In this document: positions 9,716 to 19,594 of the stretch, piece after piece
Layout of the letters: each line of letters opens with the position of its first letter
Numbering within the stretch: the stretch's first letter is position 1
Made by a program: the position numbers and the translations under genes
DNA from: JAAFHB01 sp038236995
GTDB taxonomy: Bacteria; Bacteroidota; Bacteroidia; Bacteroidales; Prolixibacteraceae
Length of the DNA stretch: 64,000 bases
Assembly (NCBI GenBank): GCA_038236995.1
Contig: JBBRZE010000015.1
Span: forward strand, 12,369 to 76,368
Direction of reading: 5' to 3'
Notes under the pieces: generated by a model
The model's input: the letters and a program-made list of their open reading frames with translations, nothing else
Told to the model about the DNA's origin: nothing
The model's database searches: none

Positions 9716-11008
9716 ATGTCAATCACTGAGTTATACGAGATATTCATAAAGTACCCGAAAATATCTACCGATAGCCGCCGAATCGAAAAGGATTCCCTTT
9801 TTTTCGCATTGAAGGGAGACAACTTTAACGGGAATACCTACGCTACCGCTGCTTTGGAGAATGGCGCTGCCTATTCGATTATCGACGAGGAAGACTACCA
9901 AAAGGATGATCGTTTTATCTTAGTTGAAGATGTGTTGATAGCCTTGCAGCAATTAGCCACTTATCACCGTCTTCAAATCGATATGCCCATTATCGCAATT
10001 ACGGGAACCAACGGCAAAACGACGACCAAAGAGCTCGTCACAGCGGTATTGTCCAGGAACTTCAGGGTTGATTGTACGAAAGGAAATTTGAATAATCATA
10101 TTGGAGTTCCCCTTACTTTATTGTCGATGAGTGCTTCTACTCAGATTGGTATTGTAGAGATGGGAGCCAATCATCCGGGTGAAATTACGGCATTGTGCGA
10201 AATTGCGTTACCCAACTTAGGTTTGATTACCAACGTTGGGAAGGCGCACCTTGAAGGGTTTGGTTCCTTCGAAGGCGTCAAGCAAACGAAAGCCGAATTG
10301 TACCGGTTTGTTGAAGAGACAGAGGGTAAGATTTTTCTCAATACGGCTAATCCCCATTTAACGGAGATGGCAGGCGCAGTCGACAGGATCGCTTATAAAA
10401 CGAGTAAAGAGGGTGAAGGGATCGAGGGCGAATTGATTCAATCTTCACCTTTTATGGTCTTTCAGGTTAAATTCCCGAAAGGTTGGCTATATATAAAGAC
10501 AAATCTTGCAGGAGGATACAATCTTGAGAATGCACTTGCTGCCGTGTGTGTCGGTAATTATTTTAGTGTAAGTCCGCTTGAAATTAAAGCGGCGATCGAG
10601 GAATACAATCCTTCGAATAATCGTTCACAATTTATAAAAACGGCGCACAATCAGCTTCTGATGGACGCCTACAATGCCAATCCGACAAGTATGGCTGCTG
10701 CATTGGAGAATTTTGAAGCATTCGATGCCCCCTTGAAAGGGGTCATTCTGGGCGATATGTTCGAATTGGGTGAAGCTTCGCATGAGGAGCATCAGAAAAT
10801 TGCTGATAAGCTCGCAACCATGAATCTTTCGATGGTACTACTTGCCGGAAAGGAGTTCGCACGTTGCCGGTTTCCTTCCGGTTTCCTGGTGTTTGAAGAC
10901 AATAAATTGCTGACCGATTATATTGAAAGTGCAAATCCTCAGGGTTATCTGTTCCTGATAAAGGGTTCAAGGGGAATGAAACTTGAGTCGGTAGTTGACA
11001 AATTGTGA
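9716..11008 (+). CDS. murF: UDP-N-acetylmuramoyl-tripeptide--D-alanyl-D-alanine ligase
   Basis: Cytosolic Mur ligase that adds D-Ala-D-Ala to the UDP-MurNAc tripeptide in peptidoglycan precursor synthesis. The 430 residues fit the shorter Bacteroidota MurF. The ATP-binding P-loop ITGTNGKTTT is at residues 95-104. Other family motifs are GNLNNHIGVPLTLL, EMGANHPGEI, NVGKAHLEGFGS and DAYNANPTSM. The start ATG at 9716 follows a weak leader. It is on the same strand as gldJ, 67 bases downstream, but a terminator-like hairpin between them suggests partly independent expression. Confidence 0.97.
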   Translation: MSITELYEIFIKYPKISTDSRRIEKDSLFFALKGDNFNGNTYATAALENGAAYSIIDEEDYQKDDRFILVEDVLIALQQLATYHRLQIDMPIIAITGTNGKTTTKELVTAVLSRNFRVDCTKGNLNNHIGVPLTLLSMSASTQIGIVEMGANHPGEITALCEIALPNLGLITNVGKAHLEGFGSFEGVKQTKAELYRFVEETEGKIFLNTANPHLTEMAGAVDRIAYKTSKEGEGIEGELIQSSPFMVFQVKFPKGWLYIKTNLAGGYNLENALAAVCVGNYFSVSPLEIKAAIEEYNPSNNRSQFIKTAHNQLLMDAYNANPTSMAAALENFEAFDAPLKGVILGDMFELGEASHEEHQKIADKLATMNLSMVLLAGKEFARCRFPSGFLVFEDNKLLTDYIESANPQGYLFLIKGSRGMKLESVVDKL

Positions 11009-11150
11009 GAGAGACTTTGAGAGGGAGAGAAGATGAGAATGGAGGAGATATTTTCATACCTCCGAACTTTAACCTTAATCCTTTATCCTTTAACCTTTGT
11101 CCATTACCCTTTACTCTTTTTATTACTGTTCCATCCTAACCTTTAATCCT

Positions 11151-11158
11151 TAACTTTG
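11151..11158 (+). promoter_or_regulatory. TAACTTTG -7 box of the cca gene
   Basis: Perfect TAnnTTTG match 25 bases before the ATG at 11183. It lies at the end of a pyrimidine-rich tract (about 11060-11150) made of irregular CCTTTA/TAACC-like units, which includes a second TAACCTTTG at about 11091. The box overlaps a TTG that could be misread as a start codon. Confidence 0.6.
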
Positions 11159-11182
11159 CCCGAATACAATAATTCTAATTCA

Positions 11183-12622
11183 ATGATGCCAGAAAGGCAC
11201 AATTTAAAAGATAGTTTAACCCATCCTGTTTTCAAACAGATTGGCAAAGTATCTGATCAGCTGGGTGTCGAAACTTACGTGGTCGGAGGTTTTGTCCGTG
11301 ATGTACTTCTTGGCCGCAAGCGTGAAGTATTTGATGTTGATATTGTGACGGTTGGAAGCGGAATCGACCTGGCTACCAAAGTCGCTGCTTCATTGCGCCC
11401 CGGATTGAAAGTGACTGTTTTCAAGAATTTTGGAACTGCAATGTTTCGTTATAACGATATCGATTTTGAGTTCGTTGGAGCACGTCGTGAATCGTACCGG
11501 CAAGAGAGCCGGAAACCCATTGTTGAGGACGGAACCCTTGAAGACGACCAAAACAGACGCGATTTCACGATTAATGCACTTGCAATATGTATGAATGAAA
11601 GCGGTTTTGGCGAATTGCTCGACCCTTTCGACGGAATCGGGGATCTTAAAAACAAGATCATCAAAACGCCACTTGCTCCCGAAATCACTTTCTCCGATGA
11701 TCCGTTAAGGATGTTGAGGGCGATAAGGTTTGCGACTCAACTTGATTTTATTATTGAAGAAAAAACTTTAGAGGCCATTCAATCTCAGTGTGATCGCATA
11801 AAAATTGTTTCGAGAGAGCGCATAACTGACGAGATCAATAAGATAATGCTTACCCCAAATCCTTCTATAGGGTTTAAATTACTCGAAAAGACCGGATTAC
11901 TCGCAATCGTACTGCCGGAAGTTCAGAAACTGAAAGGGCGTGAGACGAAAAACGGGATCGGGCACAAAGATAATTTTTATCACACGCTCGAAGTGCTCGA
12001 CCGGATATCGAAGAATACCGATAACCTTTGGTTGCGCTGGTCCGCTTTGCTGCACGATATTGCTAAACCGGTAACAAAGCGCTTCGATCCCAAAGTAGGG
12101 TGGACCTTTCATGCCCATAATTTTGTCGGTGAAAAGATGTTGCCTTCAATTTTCGACCGGATGAAGTTGCCGCTGAACGAGAAGCTGAAGTATGTGCAAA
12201 AGATGGTTTCACTCCATATGCGTCCCATTGTTTTGTCGGAAGAAGTGGTGACTGATTCAGCTGTACGTCGGCTACTGTTTGATGCGGGGGACGATATTGA
12301 CGATCTGATGACCCTTTGTGAAGCCGACATCACCTCGAAGAATCCTGAAAAGGTTAGCCGTTTTCTGTCTAATTTTCAGCTTGTACGCGAAAAGCTGAAA
12401 GACATTGAAGAACGTGATGCGCTCCGGAATTTTCAGCCTCCGGTCACAGGTGAAATCATTATGGAGATTTTTTCTTTACAGCCGGGTCGTGAGATTGGAG
12501 TTATCAAAGCGGCCATCAAGGAGGCTATTCTCGAGGGCGAAATCCACAATAATTACGATGAAGCTTTCCAGTTTATGCTGGACAAGGGGAAAGAACTTGG
12601 GCTCGTGGCAAAGGAAATGTAA
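11183..12622 (+). CDS. cca: CCA tRNA nucleotidyltransferase with HD domain
   Basis: Adds or repairs the 3' CCA of tRNA. About 479 residues. The class II nucleotidyltransferase head has GGFVRDVLLGR and the metal-binding DVDIVT. RRDFTINALA and DDPLRMLRAIRFA follow, then an RNA-binding region and a C-terminal HD domain with LLHDIAKP and HAHNFVGE. I place the start at ATG 11183 (11186 also possible) rather than the upstream TTG at 11156, because that TTG is part of the -7 promoter box. The poly(A) polymerase family is a close relative; a lone copy in Bacteroidota normally serves CCA addition. A minisatellite begins directly after the stop. Confidence 0.92.
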   Translation: MMPERHNLKDSLTHPVFKQIGKVSDQLGVETYVVGGFVRDVLLGRKREVFDVDIVTVGSGIDLATKVAASLRPGLKVTVFKNFGTAMFRYNDIDFEFVGARRESYRQESRKPIVEDGTLEDDQNRRDFTINALAICMNESGFGELLDPFDGIGDLKNKIIKTPLAPEITFSDDPLRMLRAIRFATQLDFIIEEKTLEAIQSQCDRIKIVSRERITDEINKIMLTPNPSIGFKLLEKTGLLAIVLPEVQKLKGRETKNGIGHKDNFYHTLEVLDRISKNTDNLWLRWSALLHDIAKPVTKRFDPKVGWTFHAHNFVGEKMLPSIFDRMKLPLNEKLKYVQKMVSLHMRPIVLSEEVVTDSAVRRLLFDAGDDIDDLMTLCEADITSKNPEKVSRFLSNFQLVREKLKDIEERDALRNFQPPVTGEIIMEIFSLQPGREIGVIKAAIKEAILEGEIHNNYDEAFQFMLDKGKELGLVAKEM

Positions 12623-12623
12623 A

Positions 12624-12936
12624 GTGTCTGTCGGGTGTTGAAGTCAATCTGTTAAGTGCAGGGGTCTTTCTGCCAAGTGTTGACGTCTTTCTATCGGGTG
12701 TTGAGGTCGATCTGTCAAGTGATGGGGTCTTTCTGCCAAGTGTTGACGTCTTTCTATCGGGTGTTGAGGTCTTTCTGCCAAGTGTTAACGTCTTTCTATC
12801 GGGTGTTGAGGTCTTTCTGCCAAGTGTTGACGTCTTTCTATCGGGTGTTGAGGTCTTTCTGCCAAGTGTTGACGTCTTTCTATCGGGTGTTGAGGTCTTT
12901 CTGTTAAGTGTTGAGGTCTCTCTGTCATGTGAGACT
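12624..12936. repeat. 21-bp minisatellite, about 15 units
   Basis: Unit 2 starts at 12643, and units then keep exact 21-base register to 12915; one degenerate unit lies before and one 20-base unit after. Two forms alternate: form A begins GTCTTTCTGCCAAGTG and form B begins GTCTTTCTATCGGGTG, making a 42-base higher-order unit. Outer units have diverged. Both strands stay open because 21 is a multiple of three; the minus strand would read a heptapeptide repeat of the type GRKTSTP/DRKTSTL. I see no ribosome binding site or codon signal to call it a gene. The remaining sequence to 13083 holds nothing recognisable. Confidence 0.95.
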
Positions 12937-13083
12937 GCCACCCTGTCATGAGTTTGAATATTTATGTTATATATTCCGTATTCTATCAGGTTTGCTACCA
13001 GTTCAGCGAGGTTCCGCTGTTCCGTGAGCTTAGCGGCGTGTTCTGTCCGGTTAGCGCAAAGTCCTTGCAAGTTTACCTGGCGA

Positions 13084-13806
13084 TCAGGTGGGTGAGGTTA
13101 TCGTCTGAATATATTTGTTGTATTCAGATTGAAGTAATTCCCGTGATATTTCCTTTCCATGCCCTGGTAAAAAGGTATCGCAATCTGTTTCCAAAAGCTT
13201 TCCCCAGCTTTCTATCATTTCATTTACATCTTCGGCAAAAGGCGGGAAGATTGAATCTTTGAAAGTTCCGATCATTGCATCGCCAACAAGTGCGATCTCA
13301 TCATCTACAACCACACTGAGAGAGCCAATTGAGTGCCCTTCCGTCAGAATTAATCTGATATTTAATTCATCCTTCATCAGGAACGAATCAACGCTTATAA
13401 ATACATCCGGGATGAACGGATCAAAACCAAATATTCGCTGACCAATCAGATTTCCCAGTTTCGAGATTATTTTTGTGATCCTATATGTTCCCTTTGGCAA
13501 TGGGGAATATCCTCTAATGGCATATTCTGTCTCTTTCCATCCAATCCATATTCTGCATTTATTGTGTAATTGGATCGCATAGGCATTTTGGCAATGGTCA
13601 TAATGGGTATGGGTTAAAATGATTCCACCTATTTTGGAATGTCCCAGGTTTAATGAATCAATCCTTTGCCTGAGTTTTTTATAGGCGGACTTCTTTCCGG
13701 TATCGACCAGAAAATTCCATTTTGGAGTCGAAATCAGGTATGAATTACTCCGGCCACATAAGACCTGATAAATATGAGTTCCACTTTTAGTCTGCCAATT
13801 ATACAT
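13084..13806 (-). CDS. MBL-fold metallo-hydrolase
   Basis: 240 residues with the metallo-beta-lactamase fold. The metal-binding motif is THTHYDH (His66, His68, Asp70, His71). Further ligands are the His of LTEGHSIGSL, the Asp of ALVGDAMIG, and the late His in FLPGHGKEI. No signal peptide, so probably cytosolic. The fold covers hydrolases such as glyoxalase II-like, lactonase-like and nuclease-like enzymes, and the sequence does not single one out. It stands alone: its 3' end faces the 21-bp repeat array and its 5' side faces a roughly 500-base noncoding stretch. Confidence 0.85.
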   Translation of the reverse strand: MYNWQTKSGTHIYQVLCGRSNSYLISTPKWNFLVDTGKKSAYKKLRQRIDSLNLGHSKIGGIILTHTHYDHCQNAYAIQLHNKCRIWIGWKETEYAIRGYSPLPKGTYRITKIISKLGNLIGQRIFGFDPFIPDVFISVDSFLMKDELNIRLILTEGHSIGSLSVVVDDEIALVGDAMIGTFKDSIFPPFAEDVNEMIESWGKLLETDCDTFLPGHGKEISRELLQSEYNKYIQTITSPT

Positions 13807-14029
13807 AGTTTTAAAATTACTTAAATTTAATAGCGGGAATTGGGTTGTCTAAGTTACTATTTTCGGCTAATTTATCTTGTGATACCTCCAATATGGTATC
13901 AGTATGAAGAAAAAGCTGAAATAATAGGTTCCGATCTTCTGCCGTTGCGTGAATAGCTCAGCCATTATGCCACCTGGGTTGAGGTGCATAGAAAGAATTG
14001 TGTTTCGACGCAGGTCCCAATTCAAAAAA

Positions 14030-14063
14030 CCGGAAATACCACACTATACTGTGATATTTCCGG
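14030..14063 (-). terminator. second terminator downstream of the SusCD operon
   Basis: Stem CCGGAAATA/TATTTCCGG. On the minus strand it is followed by TTTTTTG. It may catch read-through from the susD terminator. Confidence 0.6.
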
Positions 14064-14230
14064 CTGCCTTTACTTACCTTACCGCCATATTATGCCCCAT
14101 ATACCTCCCTGTTTTTTAGCGTTTTGCCCTTGTCGAAATCATCGATTAATAAAATTGTATTTCAATGGTTGGTGGCTTACAATTAAAGGCAAGAATAAAA
14201 ATGGGTTTAAGATCTAACGATATTAATGGC

Positions 14231-14273
14231 AAAAAAGCCGGGTATGTAATGACGAATCAATACACACCCGGCT
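14231..14273 (-). terminator. terminator of the SusC-SusD operon
   Basis: On the minus strand, AGCCGGGT...ACCCGGCT is followed by a run of T. It lies 30 bases after the susD stop. Confidence 0.85.
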
Positions 14274-14302
14274 AAATAAATTATCCTGGTTAAACGTAAT
14301 TT

Positions 14303-16141
14303 CTACCAGAGAGGGTTCTGAACAAGATTTGGATTCTTGTCTATTTCCCATTGTGGTACCGGAAACCAATAGTTTTTCTTTGAAAATTTCCGATGTTGGT
14401 ATACACTGCGTTTGAAAAATGCTTTGGGATTCGCTTCATTGTCATTATTCTCTGTTCCTGAGAAGTTCATCCCCCAAAAATCTCCGTCAATTGTTTGCTC
14501 ACCGATCTTCCAACGGCGGATATCGCGATAACGAATACCTTCGCAATTCAATTCAATACGACGCTCTCGCTGAATTGCCAGTCTCATATCCGCTTGATTT
14601 AAGCCCACTTTTAATGCCGGAATACCACCTCTTTCACGAATAAGATTGACATACTTCAATACATCAGCGTTGGTCGGATCTGTCTCATTCAATGCTTCAG
14701 CATAATTCAGGTAGGCTTCTCCCATACGGTATAGTATACCGGGATGGTAAGGATTAATACCATTTCTTGGGTCATAATCGGGGTGAACTCCTTTACGCAA
14801 TAAATAGCCATTTTGAGGTGCATCATGGGTTGGACCACCATCCCATGCTCCGTAATAGAATCTTGTTGTACGATTTTCCCTCCTGTACCAGCATTCGTTG
14901 TAGAGAACTGAGATATAAAAGCGTGGTTCGCGGCCAACATACATATTATAGGTGCCAGGTAAAGTTACCTTTCCATCTCCTTGCACCTCAATCCACTTTG
15001 TATTTCTAACTTCAGTGGTTGTAGAGAAACCTTTTTCGACATAACCAGAGTTTGGATCGGTGATAGGCAAACCATTTTTCATGTAGAAAGCATCAACCAA
15101 TGATTGCGTAACTCCTAAACCACCGTTTCCTCCGGTACCGCGGGGAGTTGGATGACTGTTACGGTCATTTATATTACAATCGGGACGGGCGAACAATATT
15201 TCGTTATTTCCATCGGTTGTTTTTTTGAACATCATGTTTTGATAGGAGAGGAAAGGATCAATTGAACCGTCGCTATTGTATTCATAATATAGCTTGTGTC
15301 CATTTAATTCAGCCGCAGTGATCAGCTCTTTACAGGCATTTGTTGCTTTGGTCCACTTTCCTGCATCATAATCGCTGCTGAACAGCTTCACCCCTTTTTT
15401 ATTGGCAAAATCCTTGTAATCGGCATTTCCGTTAACCAGAGGGCTTGCTGCAAAAAGCAACATCCTTGCTCTGACAGCCAAACACGCAATTGAAGTTGCT
15501 CTTCCGAATTTTGACGCTTCAGAATAACTCGGTGGGAGAAGCGTTGATAATTCTTTCAATTCTTTATCGATCCAATCAACAGTTTCGTCAAATGGTGTTT
15601 GCTCGAGTAATAAGTTATCTCCTGTAGCATCTGCAGGTGTCAATCCTGGCTTGAATGGTATGGCTCCGTAAACATCGATCATTAATGAATAGTAATAAGC
15701 AATCAAAAACCTTGCTTCATACTTCATATTCAGCGCATCAGCCTCCGTGAATTTTTGTGCAGGATTCGCCTTCACGTTATCAATTAAAATGTATGCTGAA
15801 CGAATTCTTTTTGGAAGTTCTGACCAGTAATTAGGATCCCAACCGGAAGAAGGATTCCAATTCCCGGTCTGTTTCGCCAATACTGTCCATCCGAATTGTT
15901 CCCAGCCGGTTGAAGGAGCCATGTCGTCGGATAAAGGATCAAAACCAATTGACCTGACATATCCCCAGACCGGATCGGGTATACTCGCATAAGCACCGGC
16001 AAGCCAATCTTCAGTCCTTACTTTATCACTGAACACCATTTCAAGCGTCAATTGATCATCAGGCATCTTGTCCAAATATTTTCCACAGGAACTAAAAGTG
16101 CCGATAAATAGCAGAAGTATTATATATTTAATATTTTTCAT
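14303..16141 (-). CDS. RagB/SusD family nutrient-uptake outer-membrane lipoprotein
   Basis: 612 residues. The lipoprotein signal peptide has Cys19 (IGTFSSC). SusD-like proteins sit on the cell surface as the lid of a SusC transporter and bind the incoming glycan or peptide. Family features include the SCGKYLDKMPDD start, TPR-like helices (about 40-300), YNYAEALNE-type sequence near residue 490 (AYLNYAEALNETDP) and the C-terminal RRIELNCEGIRYRDIRRWK block. The start overlaps the end of susC by 14 bases, so the two are translationally coupled. The substrate cannot be inferred, because no glycoside hydrolase or peptidase gene is adjacent. Confidence 0.95.
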   Translation of the reverse strand: MKNIKYIILLLFIGTFSSCGKYLDKMPDDQLTLEMVFSDKVRTEDWLAGAYASIPDPVWGYVRSIGFDPLSDDMAPSTGWEQFGWTVLAKQTGNWNPSSGWDPNYWSELPKRIRSAYILIDNVKANPAQKFTEADALNMKYEARFLIAYYYSLMIDVYGAIPFKPGLTPADATGDNLLLEQTPFDETVDWIDKELKELSTLLPPSYSEASKFGRATSIACLAVRARMLLFAASPLVNGNADYKDFANKKGVKLFSSDYDAGKWTKATNACKELITAAELNGHKLYYEYNSDGSIDPFLSYQNMMFKKTTDGNNEILFARPDCNINDRNSHPTPRGTGGNGGLGVTQSLVDAFYMKNGLPITDPNSGYVEKGFSTTTEVRNTKWIEVQGDGKVTLPGTYNMYVGREPRFYISVLYNECWYRRENRTTRFYYGAWDGGPTHDAPQNGYLLRKGVHPDYDPRNGINPYHPGILYRMGEAYLNYAEALNETDPTNADVLKYVNLIRERGGIPALKVGLNQADMRLAIQRERRIELNCEGIRYRDIRRWKIGEQTIDGDFWGMNFSGTENNDNEANPKAFFKRSVYQHRKFSKKNYWFPVPQWEIDKNPNLVQNPLW

Positions 16142-19100
16142 CGTTTTTCAATTTTCTAATATGCATAAAACCCTTAAAATTTACCTCCAAGCCAACAGCA
16201 AATGATTTCATTACCGGATATCTCAGACCATTGCTTGTGTCGATTTCAGGATCCCATAACTTAAAGGCGGAAAAAGTTAACATATTTGATCCTCTTACAA
16301 AAAGCCTTGCATTACTCATGTAGGCCCTGGTTAATAATTTCTTAGGGAAGTTGTATCCAATTTCAATATTTTTCAATCTTATAAGGCTCATATCTCTCAG
16401 CCACCAATCGGAGGATTGATTGTTGTTCGAACTTTGATAATCGGATAACCTTGGGTAGAAAACATCCTGGCGTGGATTTTCAACTGTCCATCGGTCAACT
16501 ACATTGGTAAGAATATTTCCCATTGATCCATTTGCACTTCCGGGAATAAAATTTGCTCCTCCAATAATCCGGTATGTTTTTCCTGTTCCCTGAAAAAAGA
16601 ATCCCAAATCATAGTTTTTATACTTGAGATTTGCACCAAAACCGTATACCATTTGTGGGTCCCAGGTTCCTCCAATTGCGCACCTGTCTAAATCATCAAT
16701 CCGGCCATCGAGATTGATGTCCTTATATTTAATATCTCCGGGACGTACAGGACCAAATGAATGGACTGGAATATTTTCTGCCAGTGTTCCCTGAGCAATA
16801 TTGGAAAAATCATTATCTGTGAAAAGACCATCATTAATAAGCCCAAATATTTGATTTATAGACTTGCCGGTTGATTCACGATTGGTTCCTCTTAAGGCCA
16901 ACGGCTCATCCTGTTCGATTATTTTATTGACAGCATAAGTAAAAGTTCCACGAACAGAAACAAAAAGGTCGTTTGAGATTTGTTTATTAACATCTAACGA
17001 CATATCGATCCCTTTATTGTCGACTTTGCCAAAGTTTGCCCATGGAGCGTTTACAAATCCACTTGAACCAGGTATCGTTTTTCGTTGCATGAAAATATCA
17101 CGTCTCTTCTCTTTAAAGATATCTGCCTGAAATTCAATACTGCTCCAGAGTCCTAATTCGAATCCAAGATCAGCTTTCGTCACAGATTCCCATGTTAAAT
17201 TTGGGTTTCCCTGATCACCTTCGCGTCGGCCGGCACGATTGTAATCATTGTTGATTCCCCATTTGTAGCCATCTGTATCGCCGATTGTTGTGATATAGGC
17301 AAAGCGTCTTCCGTCAAGTTGATCATTTCCCACCAGGCCATAAGAGCCTCTAAGTTTGATTTTCGAGAAGGTGTTTTTATAAGGTTCCATAAATGATTCC
17401 TCCGAAACCAACCAACCGGCTGCTACTGACGGGAAAAATCCATAACGGTTTCCGGCAGCAAAATTTTCAGATCCGTTGTATCCAAAATTAAATTCTGCAA
17501 TGTAGCGCCTCGAATAAGAGTAAGAAGCACGTCCTGCCATGCCCTGGGATCTAAACGGAAGTTTGGAACCATCATCGTACTGCCTTCTGTTTAATAAAAA
17601 CATCGCATCAATCGCATGCTCTCCAAAATTTTGATTATACGTGAAATTTGTTTCCATGTAGGTACTTTTATTTCCCCAGTCAGAACCTGTTGAATAATCT
17701 AAAAAAGATTGTCCATAGTTGGCAATTACAAGCTGTAAATTGCCGTCGGCGTCCCTTCCAATTGCAGGATTATAATAGTCCGGGTTCTTGGATCGCGTTA
17801 CCGAGTTATTTGAATATCGGTCAAATGAGAAAATCGCTTTGGCCTTTAAACCCGGAAGTACAAATTTCAGATCCTGTTCAAGTGAAAACAGTGATTCTAT
17901 TTTACTTGCGCTGCTTCTTTCATAACCTGTCTGCGTTGCCATGGCCCATGGATTCGAACGTCCTGAGGTTCTTGGGATTTCTCCGGTTGAATAGATTGCA
18001 GGATGAACGTATGGAGGAATTGTAAATGCTTCAGTAAACAATGCATCAATAGATTGTGCCGGAGAGTTTCGGTCTTGCATATAACCACCAATATTAAATC
18101 GGAATAATGTGGTTGGTGTCAGGTTCATATCAACATTGGAACGAACATTATACCGCTTTAATTTTAACGACGAATCCCATCCCTGCGATTTATCACGCTC
18201 TAATATTCCATCTTCGCTATAAAAAGAAGCGACCAAAGAATACCTTAATACTTTAGAACCACCCGAAACAGAAAAATTTACACGACTGTTTGTTGCCTGA
18301 TCTTTAGTAATCAGGTCTAACCAATTCACATCGGGATATAAATCGGGATCTACCTTATTCCTTATATTGTCAATCTGTTCCTGACTGTAAAGCGGTGTTT
18401 TTCCGCTTTCTGTACGGATACTGTTCATTGTTCCCAGGTAATCTGCTGCTCCTACAAATTGAGGTAATTTATTGGGCTGGGTAAAACCTTGTTCTGCACG
18501 AACAGTAATTTTAGGCTTGCCAATTTCTCCACGTTTCGTATTGATAAGGATAACACCATTGGCTCCTCGTACACCATAAACAGCACTTGCCGAAGCATCT
18601 TTCAATATTGAAAAAGAAGCAATTTCTTCCGGGTCAATATTATCGAGTGAGCGTTCGATGCCATCTACCAAAACCAGCGGATTTTTGTTTCCACCAAAAG
18701 TACTAATACCCCTGATCCAGAAGTTTGAATTGTCATATCCTGGTTCGCCCGATCGTTGAACGGCTATTACACCGGAAAGCTGACCAGCTAAGTTGTTACT
18801 CAGTGATCGGGTTGTCCCGGATTTCAATTTCAACGGATTAATGGTTGTTATTGAGCCGATAACCGAGTATTTCTTTTGTGTTCCGTAACCTACTGCAACA
18901 ACTTCGTCCAACCCAATTGCCTGGTCTTCGAGTATCAGATTAAAAACTATTTTTTTTCCTACAATTACATCTTGCGTCTTCATTCCGATAAAAGAGAATG
19001 TCAGCATTCTGGCATCATTTGGAATTGAGAGTTTAAAGTTTCCATTAATATCAGTTGTTGTGCCGGTTGTCGTTTCTTTTACTATAACGGTCACCCCTGG

Positions 19101-19541
19101 AATTGGTTGGTCATCAATATCAGTCACCCTTCCGGTAATCGTTTTCTTTTGTTGTTCAGCTGCATTCCTATCAACAACAGGTGAAGCCCGTTTGATGACG
19201 ACTGTCCGATCGTCAATTTCGAAGGTGAAGCCATAGGGAACAATCACTTTATTCAAAACGTCTTCAAGTTTGGCGTCCTTCATATCAATTGTCACCTCAG
19301 GAACGTCATTGAGGTTATCCGAACGATATAGAAATTGAAATTCGCTTTGATCTTCAATCATCTTTAATACTTTCGTGACATTTGCCTTCTCAACCTTTAT
19401 ATTAAGATTGGCATGCTGAGAATAGACATTTGCAGATACTTGCAATAGTCCGGCGAACAAGAAAAATACAGTAATCCTCATCATAAAGAAGATTTTTTGC
19501 CATCTGTTTCCACAAATGGGATTCCTTCGTTTTTTTTTCAT
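16128..19541 (-). CDS. SusC/RagA family TonB-dependent receptor with STN domain
   Basis: 1137-residue outer-membrane importer. The order is a signal segment (about 17-40, VFFLFAGLLQVSANVYS), a secretin/TonB N-terminal STN domain (about 45-115), a CarboxypepD_reg-like beta domain (about 134-205, ITGRVTDIDDQPIPGVTV), a TonB plug with GYGTQKK and the SusC signature FWIRGIS...GNKNPLVLVDGIERS, then a 22-strand-type barrel. The STN domain is the part that signals to a FecR anti-sigma factor in this family, and a FecR and ECF sigma gene lie directly upstream. That supports substrate-induced regulation of the pair. Confidence 0.96.
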   Translation of the reverse strand: MKKKRRNPICGNRWQKIFFMMRITVFFLFAGLLQVSANVYSQHANLNIKVEKANVTKVLKMIEDQSEFQFLYRSDNLNDVPEVTIDMKDAKLEDVLNKVIVPYGFTFEIDDRTVVIKRASPVVDRNAAEQQKKTITGRVTDIDDQPIPGVTVIVKETTTGTTTDINGNFKLSIPNDARMLTFSFIGMKTQDVIVGKKIVFNLILEDQAIGLDEVVAVGYGTQKKYSVIGSITTINPLKLKSGTTRSLSNNLAGQLSGVIAVQRSGEPGYDNSNFWIRGISTFGGNKNPLVLVDGIERSLDNIDPEEIASFSILKDASASAVYGVRGANGVILINTKRGEIGKPKITVRAEQGFTQPNKLPQFVGAADYLGTMNSIRTESGKTPLYSQEQIDNIRNKVDPDLYPDVNWLDLITKDQATNSRVNFSVSGGSKVLRYSLVASFYSEDGILERDKSQGWDSSLKLKRYNVRSNVDMNLTPTTLFRFNIGGYMQDRNSPAQSIDALFTEAFTIPPYVHPAIYSTGEIPRTSGRSNPWAMATQTGYERSSASKIESLFSLEQDLKFVLPGLKAKAIFSFDRYSNNSVTRSKNPDYYNPAIGRDADGNLQLVIANYGQSFLDYSTGSDWGNKSTYMETNFTYNQNFGEHAIDAMFLLNRRQYDDGSKLPFRSQGMAGRASYSYSRRYIAEFNFGYNGSENFAAGNRYGFFPSVAAGWLVSEESFMEPYKNTFSKIKLRGSYGLVGNDQLDGRRFAYITTIGDTDGYKWGINNDYNRAGRREGDQGNPNLTWESVTKADLGFELGLWSSIEFQADIFKEKRRDIFMQRKTIPGSSGFVNAPWANFGKVDNKGIDMSLDVNKQISNDLFVSVRGTFTYAVNKIIEQDEPLALRGTNRESTGKSINQIFGLINDGLFTDNDFSNIAQGTLAENIPVHSFGPVRPGDIKYKDINLDGRIDDLDRCAIGGTWDPQMVYGFGANLKYKNYDLGFFFQGTGKTYRIIGGANFIPGSANGSMGNILTNVVDRWTVENPRQDVFYPRLSDYQSSNNNQSSDWWLRDMSLIRLKNIEIGYNFPKKLLTRAYMSNARLFVRGSNMLTFSAFKLWDPEIDTSNGLRYPVMKSFAVGLEVNFKGFMHIRKLKNDEKY

Positions 19542-19594
19542 AAATTTGTACAGTTTTTTTTAAATCATTTAGTAATTAATTATTATTGAATGTA

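Larger units (their letters stand above)
13807..14302. other. noncoding stretch between MBL gene and susD
   Basis: 496 bases with two hairpins that terminate leftward transcripts, listed separately. There is also a small inverted repeat GATACC/GGTATC near 13880-13900. Possible short reading frames here show no family features. Nothing else was seen. Confidence 0.6.

Noticed and set aside
12656..12907. Plus-strand frame across the same minisatellite.
   Set aside because: Same cause; ends at the array edge and has no ribosome binding site.
12573..13070. Minus-strand frame reading a heptapeptide repeat across the minisatellite.
   Set aside because: It is open only because the repeat period is a multiple of three; it overlaps the end of cca and the plus strand is open too. 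No start signal or family support.
13984..14217. 77-codon plus-strand frame between the MBL gene and susD.
   Set aside because: It spans a terminator hairpin for leftward transcripts, its composition is cysteine- and histidine-rich without a motif, and no promoter was seen.
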